Part shown: in pieces, positions 1 through 5,592 of the stretch
How the letters are laid out: each line of letters starts with the position of its first letter
Numbering within the stretch: the first letter of the stretch is position 1
Program-made: the position numbers and the translations under genes
The notes under the pieces: generated by a model
What the model was told of the DNA's origin: nothing
What the model saw: the letters and a program-made list of their open reading frames with translations, nothing else
Database searches by the model: none
IMG/VR virus record: IMGVR_UViG_3300033484_000012
Coordinates: 1-27,408 of that record
Origin: a virus
DNA: 27,408 nt
Strand: one strand, 5' to 3'

Positions 1-321
1 TCAGGCGCTCGCCGGTTCGGTCTCGGCGGCGGCGGCCTGCGTGTCGTCGGGGAAGGCTGCGTCCAGGCTGTCGACTGCGGCCTTCACGCGCGCGAAATCC
101 TCGGCGCTGATGAGGCTGCCGCTTTCGGCGCGCGCGGCGAGGCGGTCGACCTCGGCCTTGAGCTCGGTCGTCTGGCGGCCGACGTCGGCGATGGCAGCAG
201 TGGCGGTGGCGAGCGCCTCGTCACGGCGCGTGTCGGCGCCGGTGTTCGCGTCGAGATCGGCGCGGAGGTTGCCCGACAGCGCGTCGAGCGCGGTGCGGAT
301 GCGGGTACCGAGGTTCGTCAT
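1..321 (-). CDS. Small coiled-coil protein of unknown function, leftward gene at the left edge
   Basis: This 106-aa protein is not a family I recognise. It is acidic and Ala-rich, with a heptad-like stretch around residues 40-70 (TTELKAEVDRLAARAES) that suggests a short coiled coil. The C-terminal end is a low-complexity Ala/Glu tail. The start is supported by a GAAGGA Shine-Dalgarno element about 8 bases upstream of the ATG at 321. It is the only gene besides the repressor on the minus strand. Its probable promoter region, around 545-572, overlaps inverted repeats that look like repressor operators. It could therefore be a gene expressed or regulated during lysogeny, or a leftward accessory gene of the phage. 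There is no transmembrane segment and no catalytic motif. The gene call is fairly secure because of the SD and the codon pattern; the function is unknown. Confidence 0.7.
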   Translation of the reverse strand: MTNLGTRIRTALDALSGNLRADLDANTGADTRRDEALATATAAIADVGRQTTELKAEVDRLAARAESGSLISAEDFARVKAAVDSLDAAFPDDTQAAAAETEPASA

Positions 322-544
322 GGGGCGTCCTTCGTCGGAATGGAAATGGGGAGGGATCGCGGAGGCGAGCCCGCCCGGGCCCCGACTGCCTCCTGGATTG
401 GCAGAGCCTCACGGGGGCGCGGAGCCTGAACACCGAGCGGGACAGCTCTTGCGGCAGGATCACGGCGGCCCCTCGGGCGCGTGGGCTTTTCGAAACCTGT
501 GTTGGCGATCCTCCCCAGCCGCCCACCAGAGGGCGACGCTGTGC

Positions 545-572
545 ACGATACACAGTGTTTCTAGCAATGCAA
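545..572 (-). promoter_or_regulatory. Candidate leftward promoter overlapped by operator-like repeats
   Basis: Read on the minus strand, TTGCAT (572-567) and TATCGT (550-545) are separated by 16 bases, an imperfect match to sigma70 -35 and -10 boxes. The -35-like box overlaps the repeat at 571-585 by two bases, and the -10-like box overlaps the repeat at 547-561. Binding of a repressor there would be expected to silence this promoter. The boxes are weak matches, so this rests mainly on the arrangement. Confidence 0.3.
547..561. promoter_or_regulatory. Operator-like inverted repeat, degenerate copy
   Basis: GATAC-ACAGT-GTTTC matches the pattern AATAC-N5-GTATC found at 571-585 and 1734-1748, with one change in each half-site. 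It also contains the perfect 9-base palindrome ACACAGTGT (550-558). It starts 24 bases from the start of the next copy. Confidence 0.4.
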
Positions 573-585
573 TACCGGATGTATC
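571..585. promoter_or_regulatory. Operator-like inverted repeat AATAC-N5-GTATC
   Basis: AATAC-CGGAT-GTATC is an inverted repeat that extends outward to TGCAATAC/GTATCGCA (568-588) with a single mismatch between arms. The same half-sites with the same 5-base spacing recur at 1734-1748, between the repressor and Cro-like genes. This makes it a candidate binding site for one of those two DNA-binding proteins. Confidence 0.5.
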
Positions 586-664
586 GCAATTTCACGATGG
601 TTTGCGCGCTCGCCGATACGCTGGGCCTATTCGGCGGGGTAAGGCGACGTGCTAAGCGCAGGCG

Positions 665-1135
665 ATGGTCGCCCGCGCTTCACAGCTCTTCCGGTCGGCA
701 TGGCTGAACACCAGGTCGGTTTACGCCGGGCTGGCACGGGTCTGGGCGACACGGGCAACGGGGACCAAGATCGGGCTGATTGTCGGCCCAGCGATCCTGA
801 TCGAGGTGTTCGCACGCACCAACTCCAACTCTGCGCCGGTCAATCGCCGAGCGATTTTCGACGTCTCCACCGTCGCGGGATGCCCAAGCCTGCTCGGCGA
901 AGCGGTTGGCAATCACCTGATCGACGAGCCGCGCGGTACTGAGATCGTCGCCGACGAGCGCCGGTGGCTGGATTATCGCTGGGACTACAAGCAGTCGCTG
1001 ATGCGCTGCGTCGCCGTCAGCGCCTACGACGCCGGCGAGGACAACCCCATGGTCGTCGTCAAGGGCGCCTATGGCGGCCACACGCTGGCAACCGCGCTGC
1101 CCGCGATGGACATTTACGTTCCCGGCGGGTTGTGA
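665..1135 (+). CDS. Putative membrane-anchored protein of unknown function
   Basis: The 156-aa product is not a family I recognise. Near residues 34-47 it has a hydrophobic stretch (TKIGLIVGPAILIEVFA) that could be a membrane segment or signal anchor, preceded by an Arg-rich N-terminus. The rest is a mixed, globular-looking sequence with two Cys residues (in VAGCPSLL and MRCVAV). The frame is closed just upstream by a TAA at 653-655, so the first ATG at 665 is the natural start; its Shine-Dalgarno is weak. It lies alone between the operator-like repeats and the repressor gene, in the position where temperate phages often carry superinfection-exclusion or lysogenic accessory genes. That role is only a guess from position and the possible membrane anchor. 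Confidence 0.65.
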   Translation: MVARASQLFRSAWLNTRSVYAGLARVWATRATGTKIGLIVGPAILIEVFARTNSNSAPVNRRAIFDVSTVAGCPSLLGEAVGNHLIDEPRGTEIVADERRWLDYRWDYKQSLMRCVAVSAYDAGEDNPMVVVKGAYGGHTLATALPAMDIYVPGGL

Positions 1136-1200
1136 CCTGTTGGCGGCCTTGCGAACGCCGCCGCATTCGCGTTCTCTATCCGTTCTCGCGGGAAGGGAAC

Positions 1201-1395
1201 ATGACCTCAATCACCAGAACGCTCACCGAAATCGCGCTCAGGAGGCTAGCCGCCGCCGACGCAAGGCTATCGTCCGAGTTACCACACCTGAGTGGGAAGG
1301 ATCGTCGCCGAGCGCTTGATCTTCGCCTAGAGCTTCGAGCGTCTCTCGCACGATCCCGGCAACTTCTTGAAGAAGCGGGAGGCTCGGGGGCTTGA
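1201..1395 (+). CDS. Small helical protein overlapping the repressor gene antisense
   Basis: This would be a 64-aa protein that begins MTSITRTLTEIALRRLAAAD and is predicted to be mostly amphipathic helix, rich in Arg, Leu and Ala. It has no recognisable domain. The ATG has a good upstream GGAAGGGA Shine-Dalgarno. Its last 158 bases overlap, on the opposite strand, the 3' end of the XRE repressor gene (1238-1684), so either the two genes truly overlap tail to tail or one of the annotations is wrong in this stretch. The codon pattern is less GC3-biased than in the structural genes, so it does not decide the matter. I keep it as a tentative gene because of the start context. Confidence 0.4.
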   Translation: MTSITRTLTEIALRRLAAADARLSSELPHLSGKDRRRALDLRLELRASLARSRQLLEEAGGSGA

Positions 1396-1684
1396 TTCCC
1401 GCGACTCGCATCGCGGCCGCCAGCACCTCGGTCATCGCCTCGACGCTGGGCTGCCTCACGATCGACAGCTGTGGATCGGCGGACAACCCCAGCAGCCAGT
1501 GCAGCGGCACGCGGAACGCCTTGGCGTAGCGCTCGGCGTCGGCGATATCGAAGAACGAGCGCGCGCCGTTCTCGTGGCTCCGGTAGGTCGGATCGGGCCA
1601 GCCGAATCGTTCGGCAGCAGATCGCGCGTGTTGGAAGCCCGCGGCGATCCGCGCCTGACGCAACCGTTCGTTGGGCGTGCTCAT
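1238..1684 (-). CDS. XRE-family phage repressor (CI-like)
   Basis: The 148-aa product starts MSTPNERLRQARIAAGF and has an XRE/Cro-CI type helix-turn-helix over about residues 5-66, ending in the typical FRVPLHWLLGL helix. The C-terminal 80 residues form a helical region (SVEAMTEVLAAAMRVAG) and lack the S24 peptidase Ser/Lys signature, so it is not a RecA-cleavable LexA-type repressor. I chose the ATG at 1684 because the HTH begins right after it; no clear Shine-Dalgarno lies upstream, and the mRNA may be leaderless as with lambda cI. It runs divergently from the Cro-like gene at 1757, the usual lysogeny switch layout. Candidate targets are the RATAC-N5-GTWTC repeats at 1734-1748 and 547-585. 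The family call is solid; the role as master repressor is inferred from position. Confidence 0.85.
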   Translation of the reverse strand: MSTPNERLRQARIAAGFQHARSAAERFGWPDPTYRSHENGARSFFDIADAERYAKAFRVPLHWLLGLSADPQLSIVRQPSVEAMTEVLAAAMRVAGIKPPSLPLLQEVAGIVRETLEALGEDQALGDDPSHSGVVTRTIALRRRRLAS

Positions 1685-1733
1685 CGATGCACAGCGTAGC
1701 GGCACCACCGACGCGTGACGGGTTGCATCTTCC

Positions 1734-1748
1734 AATACGTGGCGTATC
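1734..1748. promoter_or_regulatory. Operator-like inverted repeat in the repressor/Cro intergenic region
   Basis: AATAC-GTGGC-GTATC has the same half-sites and spacing as 571-585, and the core ATACG-TGG-CGTAT (1735-1747) is a perfect dyad. It ends 8 bases before the GTG proposed as the start of the Cro-like gene and lies about 50 bases upstream of the repressor start, so it is well placed to control both. Confidence 0.55.
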
Positions 1749-1756
1749 ACGGGCGC

Positions 1757-1990
1757 GTGGACACCTTCGAGCGCGTCTTCCAGCTTTGGCCGACGGTGGC
1801 CGACTTCGCGCGCGCGATCGACGAACAGCGCGGCACGGTGCAGCAATGGCGCAATCGCGGCCGTATCCCATCGGAATATTGGGTGAAGGTCCGCGACGCC
1901 ACGGCGCTCACCGGCCATGCGATTTCGATCGACGAGCTCGCCGCGGCTGAGGCGGAGACATTTTTGCGGTCGCGGGAAACGCAAGCATGA
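1757..1990 (+). CDS. Cro-like small HTH regulator (YdaS / carph-isopro type)
   Basis: From the GTG at 1757 this gives 77 aa beginning MDTFERVFQLWPTVADFARA. Residues about 5-45 form a helix-turn-helix whose recognition part reads TVQQWRNRGRIPSEYW. The W-x2-RG-x-IP-x2-YW pattern is typical of small Cro/YdaS-like phage regulators that NCBI often names carph-isopro proteins. The frame stays open upstream to a GTG at 1715, but the family normally begins a few residues before this motif, and the later start leaves the operator-like repeat in noncoding DNA. It is the first gene of the rightward early operon and overlaps the next gene by ATGA. Its role as the antirepressor of the switch is inferred from its divergent orientation to the XRE repressor. 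Confidence 0.8.
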   Translation: MDTFERVFQLWPTVADFARAIDEQRGTVQQWRNRGRIPSEYWVKVRDATALTGHAISIDELAAAEAETFLRSRETQA

Positions 1991-2256
1991 AGGATCACGC
2001 TGCCGAGCTTAGCCACGACGGGCAGCCGCAGTCCGGGGCAATGTCGCCCGCCACTTGCCCCGAGCCGCCGTCGGCGCTGGTCGACTTGTGCAAGGCCTAC
2101 GCGGTCGTGGACGGGGCCACCTTACCGGAAATCGCCAAGCGGTTGGCCAAGCTGTCGAACACGGTCCTGCGGGGCGCTAGCGCTCGCCTCGCGCTCTTCG
2201 AGCAAGCCCACGGTGGCGATCGGATCGACATCGAGCTGAGGGTTCAGCTCCGGTGA
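1987..2256 (+). CDS. Early-operon protein of unknown function
   Basis: The 89-aa product starts MKDHAAELSHDGQPQ. The N-terminal third is polar and Pro-rich. The rest looks helical (ALVDLCKAYAVVDGATLPE followed by IAKRLAKLSNTVLRG) and could carry a weak helix-turn-helix, though I cannot assign a family. It is joined by ATGA to the Cro-like gene and by GTGA to the next gene, so it is almost certainly translated as part of the early operon. A role in regulation or replication would fit the position but is not shown by the sequence. Confidence 0.7.
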   Translation: MKDHAAELSHDGQPQSGAMSPATCPEPPSALVDLCKAYAVVDGATLPEIAKRLAKLSNTVLRGASARLALFEQAHGGDRIDIELRVQLR

Positions 2257-2708
2257 GCCCCGAACCGCGTCACGGTCTCATCGCGCCGCACGCGCTGACC
2301 CACGCGATGGCGCGCGCGATCCGGCTGCACACGGCCGTTCAGAAGGCGCAGACGATCGACGAACTGGCAGGCGACGCAGGGCTCGATTCCGCGCGCCTCT
2401 ACAAGCTGATGACGGGGGAGAAGCGCTGGCGCGGCGACGAGCTGCTGTCTGTGCTGGCCGTCATGGGGCCGCAGGCCGCGACCATCGGAGCCCTGCGGCT
2501 CGCGGGGCTGAGCGCGTCGGCGGTGGGAGAAGCGGCGAACGGCGTGAGCCTTCCCGCTCGGGGCGCAGAGGTGGTGAGGGCGGTGGCAGTGATGCTCGCC
2601 GCCGCAGCAGACGGGCGCGTGGATCATACGGAGAAACCGCAATGCGAAGCAGCGCGCGCGAATATCGAGGAACATCTGCCCCACCTCAGCGGCGACGCCG
2701 TGCCCTAG
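2253..2708 (+). CDS. CII-like helix-turn-helix regulator
   Basis: The 151-aa product starts at a GTG overlapping the previous stop (GTGA). Residues about 33-65 form a helix-turn-helix (TIDELAGDAGLDSARLYKLM followed by a tGEKRWRGDELLSVLA segment) of the kind found in phage CII-like and related transcription factors. The C-terminal half is Ala-rich and helical. The position, third in the early operon just before the replication genes, is where lambdoid phages keep cII. The last 67 bases overlap the start of the next gene in another frame. The HTH is clear; the CII-like role is inferred from size and place. Confidence 0.7.
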   Translation: MSPEPRHGLIAPHALTHAMARAIRLHTAVQKAQTIDELAGDAGLDSARLYKLMTGEKRWRGDELLSVLAVMGPQAATIGALRLAGLSASAVGEAANGVSLPARGAEVVRAVAVMLAAAADGRVDHTEKPQCEAARANIEEHLPHLSGDAVP

Positions 2709-3028
2709 CGGCATCGCTGCGGCGCTGGGCCGACCGGCTGGCGCCTCCGCCCGCACCGGTGCGCCACGAGTTGCGCGACGCGCCGCCCAGCGCGATCCAA
2801 CAGCTGGCATCCGACGAGACCAAAGCGCTGGCGCTGCATCTGTGCGCGGGCCATCCCGAACGGCTGGCGATCGCCTGCGTGATCGTCGCCGACCGCGACG
2901 ACCTGCTGGCAGCCGGATGCACCCGCGTCTGCGGCGCGCGCGGTCCTCTACGCGCTGGCGCCGAGCTGATGACCCGAAGCGCCGGCTTCTGGGCCGAGGC
3001 GATGCGCGCGCGCGAGGTCGGGCGGTGA
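2642..3028 (+). CDS. Early-operon protein of unknown function
   Basis: The 128-aa product has an Arg-rich, basic first 30 residues and a more ordered rest (AIQQLASDETKALALHLCAG, then RLAIACVIVADRDDLL). The ATG is supported by GGAGA about 7 bases upstream, inside the end of the CII-like gene, giving a 67-base overlap. It ends in a GTGA junction with the replication gene. I recognise no family. The basic N-terminus and the position directly before the O-like gene suggest a DNA-related accessory function, but this is inference only. Confidence 0.65.
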   Translation: MRSSAREYRGTSAPPQRRRRALAASLRRWADRLAPPPAPVRHELRDAPPSAIQQLASDETKALALHLCAGHPERLAIACVIVADRDDLLAAGCTRVCGARGPLRAGAELMTRSAGFWAEAMRAREVGR

Positions 3029-4131
3029 CGCTGGGCGACCTGGTGCGCGCGCTCGTCGGCGAGGGTGCGTGCGACCGCACGATCGAGGCGGCGGTGCGCG
3101 CCGCGCAATCGAGGACCGCGCGCTTCGCTCAGCTCTACCGCGAGCTGGCGTCGGCGGGGGTCGACCGGGCGCTGATCGCGCGCGCGGTCGAGCTTGCCGA
3201 CCAGGCGCGCGACCACCGCATGGCAGAGCAGGCGGCGCTTCAACAGGCGTTTCATGAAACGCTTGAAACGGGTGCGCACGCGCAGGGCTCGCTGCCGATG
3301 GGATTCGCGGCGGGACAGGAAAAATGGCGCAATCCCGCGACGATCCGCACGCAGCGGCGGCGCGAGCGGCTGAAGGCGGTGCAGCGGATCGAGGCGCGCT
3401 TGAGCGTTTCAGGCGTTTCACTGAAACCTTTCCCCCACACCCCCAATCAGGATATTACACACACACACACACACACACACGAGGCTTCGGACGAGGAAAC
3501 GGGTGTTGCTGCGATGTTGGCGAAGTGGCGCAGCCACCAGGGGGATGGGCGCGGCAGCCTCTTCCCGCAGCACGGGCCGATCACGGCGGGCGCCTATGCC
3601 GACGCGGCGCGCGCCATCCGCCAGTACGGGCTGGACGAGTGCGTCAAGCTGATCGACCGCGCCGCCGCCTCGCCGCTCGTCACCGGCCAGACGCAGTCGG
3701 GCATCCGGATGAGCTTCGCCGCACTCATCAAGCCCGACAATCTGGGGCGGCTGGCGAACGGCGAGTATAACCAGGTCCGCGAGCGCGAGCTGCCGCTGGT
3801 GGGCGTGGTGCGTACCGAGCCCGGGCCAGCCCCCGCAGCCGACGGAGCCGACGCAGCGCCGCCTGCCGAGGTGCGCCGCGTCATCGCAGCGGCGACGGCC
3901 GTGGTTTCGACCGAGCGCTTTCCAAGCGGATCGCTGCGCTGGGGCAGCTCGGCGCTGGGCGACAAGCTGCTCGCGGTGGCGCGCGCCGCAGCGCCGGGCC
4001 TCGATCCCGATTATCTTGCCGAAACCTTCCGCGACCGGCTGGGGATCGGTGTCTACGGCCTGAAGCCGGCCGAGGCGCTGCGCCGCTTCGAGGGCTGGTG
4101 CCGGGGGTTCGCCGAGCGGCGGCGCGCGTGA
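3025..4131 (+). CDS. O-like phage replication protein with internal repeats
   Basis: The 368-aa product starts at the GTG at 3025 that overlaps the preceding stop. The N-terminal 120 residues are helical and basic. Next comes a poorly conserved linker including a Thr-His run (residues 145-152) encoded by an (AC)12 tract. The middle part holds GIRMSFAALIKPDNLGRLAN followed by GEYN, which resembles the C-terminal motif of phage O/primosomal replication proteins (pattern W-L-F/K-P-D-N-F-x-K-I-L-x-G-x-Y). The C-terminal 90 residues are a separate helical domain (LGDKLLAVARAAAPGLDPDY). Two clusters of GTTTCA repeats lie inside the coding sequence at 3247-3269 and 3404-3427, the way lambda's origin lies in O. 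I infer an initiator or helicase-loading role; no ATPase or polymerase motif is present. Confidence 0.65.
   Translation: MTLGDLVRALVGEGACDRTIEAAVRAAQSRTARFAQLYRELASAGVDRALIARAVELADQARDHRMAEQAALQQAFHETLETGAHAQGSLPMGFAAGQEKWRNPATIRTQRRRERLKAVQRIEARLSVSGVSLKPFPHTPNQDITHTHTHTHEASDEETGVAAMLAKWRSHQGDGRGSLFPQHGPITAGAYADAARAIRQYGLDECVKLIDRAAASPLVTGQTQSGIRMSFAALIKPDNLGRLANGEYNQVRERELPLVGVVRTEPGPAPAADGADAAPPAEVRRVIAAATAVVSTERFPSGSLRWGSSALGDKLLAVARAAAPGLDPDYLAETFRDRLGIGVYGLKPAEALRRFEGWCRGFAERRRA
3247..3269. repeat. Iteron-like cluster 1: GCGTTTCA palindrome plus an extra half-site
   Basis: GCGTTTCATGAAACGC (3247-3262) is a perfect 16-base palindrome built from two GCGTTTCA octamers, followed by a third TGAAAC copy at 3264-3269. 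A low-GC motif repeated this way stands out in a coding region this GC-rich. It is one of two clusters inside the O-like gene. Confidence 0.6.
3404..3427. repeat. Iteron-like cluster 2: tandem GCGTTTCA copies plus inverted TGAAAC
   Basis: GCGTTTCAG (3404-3412) and GCGTTTCAC (3413-3421) are back-to-back 9-base direct repeats, followed by the inverted copy TGAAAC at 3422-3427. The cluster lies about 30 bases before the (AC)12 tract and the short AT-rich stretch GATATTA, an arrangement reminiscent of a phage origin with iterons next to an unwinding element. Confidence 0.6.
3457..3480. repeat. (AC)12 dinucleotide microsatellite within coding sequence
   Basis: Twelve uninterrupted AC units run from 3457 to 3480 and are read as alternating Thr and His (residues 145-152) in the O-like protein. 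Dinucleotide tracts this long are rare in bacterial coding DNA and are prone to slippage. A change of one or two units would shift the frame; a change of three units would not. Confidence 0.95.
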
Positions 4132-4412
4132 TTCCGGGGAGCGTGCGGCAGGCCGATTGCCTCGCTGCGATTCGCGCGCATTATGCCGAGCACGGCCGCC
4201 CGCCGCTGTTGAAGGAGATCGCAGCGCGGCTGGGCGTCGGCGTCGGGCGCGCGTGGCAGTTGTCGCGCTCGCTGAAGGCGCTGAAGCTGATCGCGATCGA
4301 GCCGATCGACGCGCGGCGGCATGTGCTGCGGCTGCTCAATCCGCTCGCCGAGCTGCCGACCGACGGCCTGCAGGCCGAGCTCGACGAACGACTGCGCGAC
4401 GGCCGAGCATAA
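4128..4412 (+). CDS. Winged-helix DNA-binding protein
   Basis: Starting at the GTG at 4128 (overlapping the previous TGA) gives 94 aa. Residues about 6-56 form a LexA-N-like or MarR-like winged helix: helix 1 (ADCLAAIRAHYAEHG), a PPLLKEIAARLGVGVGRAWQ helix-turn-helix, then SLKALKLIAIEP leading into a wing with RRHVLRLL. The C-terminal 25 residues are an acidic helix. The frame is open upstream to an ATG at 4098, but the GTGA coupling and the start of the domain favour 4128. It is the last gene of the tightly coupled early run; about 150 bases without a confident gene follow. It may regulate late genes or assist replication; the sequence supports only DNA binding. Confidence 0.75.
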   Translation: MIPGSVRQADCLAAIRAHYAEHGRPPLLKEIAARLGVGVGRAWQLSRSLKALKLIAIEPIDARRHVLRLLNPLAELPTDGLQAELDERLRDGRA

Positions 4413-4561
4413 CGCAAGGGGAATCATCGCGTTCCCGTAACGGCGAAAACGGTTGCTTAACGGGTGTTTGGTTCCTGGCCTGAAACTTGGCTGCATGGAT
4501 TACCGGGCCGGAACGCTCCAATCTGCACCGTGCCGGATGGGGGTCCGGCAACGGGGGGCGA

Positions 4562-4780
4562 ATGCAGGGAGGGGAGGCCGGCGCGGCCTGCCCGCGCGTG
4601 CCGGGGGGCGCGCGTGGGGGTGGAGCGTCGGACAGCGGCGCCGCTGACGGCAGCGGGCTGAGCGGTCCAGATTCGGCGCCGGGCGCCGCGGGGCCCGTCC
4701 CCGCGGGCGGGGCAGCTTGCGCCGATCGTGCCGTGAAGCTCGACGCGCTGGCCGACTGCCTGAGGCGGGCGTTCGGATGA
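4562..4780 (+). CDS. Possible small Gly/Ala/Pro-rich ORF upstream of the kinase-HNH gene
   Basis: This would encode 72 aa that are mostly Gly, Ala, Pro and Ser, with a more normal C-terminus (VKLDALADCLRRAFG). The evidence for a gene is the ATGA overlap with the next gene, whose start at 4777 would then be translationally coupled, and a G-rich stretch before the ATG. An earlier TTG start at 4487 is possible. Against it are the low-complexity composition and the very stable hairpins at 4674-4706, which suggest that part of this stretch could be a structured noncoding element. Confidence 0.35.
   Translation: MQGGEAGAACPRVPGGARGGGASDSGAADGSGLSGPDSAPGAAGPVPAGGAACADRAVKLDALADCLRRAFG
4674..4706. 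other. Paired GC hairpins upstream of the packaging genes
   Basis: CGGCGCC-G-GGCGCCG (4674-4688) is a perfect palindrome, and CCGCGGGG (4686-4693) pairs perfectly with CCCCGCGG (4699-4706) around a 5-base loop. The two structures overlap by three bases and would be alternatives. No T-tract follows, so this is not a standard terminator. It may be an RNA structure, a DNA site used in packaging, or a by-product of GC-rich coding sequence. Confidence 0.45.
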
Positions 4781-5592
4781 GCGCTGCCGAGAAGTTCGGG
4801 GCGGCGTTCCCCGACTGGCTGCCGCAGCCATCATGCCCGGCCATCGTGCTGTGCGGCCCGCCGTGCGCGGGCAAGTCCACCGCTGCCGCGACGATCGCTG
4901 CACCCGGCGACATCATCATCGACCTCGACGGCATCGCAGCCGAGCTGTTCGCCACGCCGCTCCACGCGGCGCTGTCCGAGCCTCAGATCGCAGCCGCGTT
5001 GCGCGAGCGCAACGCGCGGCTGGCGCAGCTCGACCTGGTGACGCAGGCGACCGCCATCCTGATCGTCAGCGCGGGCCACCCGGCCAAGCGCCGCTGGTGG
5101 GCGCTGAAGATGGGCGGCGCGCGCGTGCAGCTGGTCGATCCGGGCCGCGACGTCTGCCTCGACCGCGCTGCCAGCCGCCCCGACCCCGAGCGCACGCGCG
5201 CCGCGATCGAGGGCTGGTACGACGAGGCGCGAGGCGCGCAGCGCTGGATGCCACCCGCGATGCACGCCGAAGAGCGCGGCGGCACGCAGTACAACGAGAA
5301 GTGGCGCAAGGCGCGCCGCACCTTCCTGTCGAAACCCGAGCGCCGCTGGTGCGCGATGTGCGTGGCGGACGGGCGCGCGCAGCCGAGCGCGGCGAGCGTC
5401 GTCGATCATGTCCGGCCGCACCGCGGCGACAGCAAACTGTTCTGGGACAAAGCGAACTGGCAGCCGCTGTGCGCCAGCCACCACAGCTCGGCCAAGCAGC
5501 GCCTCGAGCGCGGACGCGGCGGCGGTGTCGACGCCGACGGCCGCCCGACCGACCCTAACCATCCAGCATACAACCTGAGGGGGCAGCCATGA
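4777..5592 (+). CDS. Fusion of a P-loop kinase-like domain and an HNH endonuclease
   Basis: The 271-aa product has two parts. Residues about 20-160 are a P-loop NTPase: Walker A GPPCAGKST at 27-35, then IIIDLDGIA with Asp49/Asp51, and a kinase-like RWWALKMGG and QLVDPGRDVCLDRA arrangement, as in small AAA or polynucleotide/Zeta-type kinases found near phage terminases. Residues about 170-250 are an HNH nuclease: C192-x2-C195, VVDHVRPH with His211, NWQPLCASHH with Cys232 and His235/236. HNH proteins next to terminase genes are known to take part in DNA packaging in HK97-like phages. The two functions are normally separate genes. The start at 4777 overlaps the upstream ORF by ATGA and sits just before the domain; the next gene also overlaps by ATGA. 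Domain calls are firm; the joint role in end processing during packaging is inferred. Confidence 0.85.
   Translation: MSAAEKFGAAFPDWLPQPSCPAIVLCGPPCAGKSTAAATIAAPGDIIIDLDGIAAELFATPLHAALSEPQIAAALRERNARLAQLDLVTQATAILIVSAGHPAKRRWWALKMGGARVQLVDPGRDVCLDRAASRPDPERTRAAIEGWYDEARGAQRWMPPAMHAEERGGTQYNEKWRKARRTFLSKPERRWCAMCVADGRAQPSAASVVDHVRPHRGDSKLFWDKANWQPLCASHHSSAKQRLERGRGGGVDADGRPTDPNHPAYNLRGQP

Larger units (their letters stand above)
322..664. other. Noncoding divergent control region
   Basis: These 343 bases separate the leftward gene 1-321 from the rightward gene at 665. Open frames cross the region but have poor start context and Arg/Pro/Ser-rich translations typical of GC-rich shadow frames, so I call no gene. 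The right part, 541-620, is locally AT-richer than its surroundings and holds the operator-like repeats and a possible leftward promoter. The left part has only small hairpin potential, for example CTGCC at 386-390 pairing with GGCAG at 400-404. No terminator with a T-tract is visible. Confidence 0.6.

Noticed and set aside
221-595. 124-aa frame on the minus strand over the left noncoding region
   Set aside because: It overlaps the start of gene 1-321 in another frame, has no ribosome-binding site and reads as Arg/Pro-rich sequence without order.
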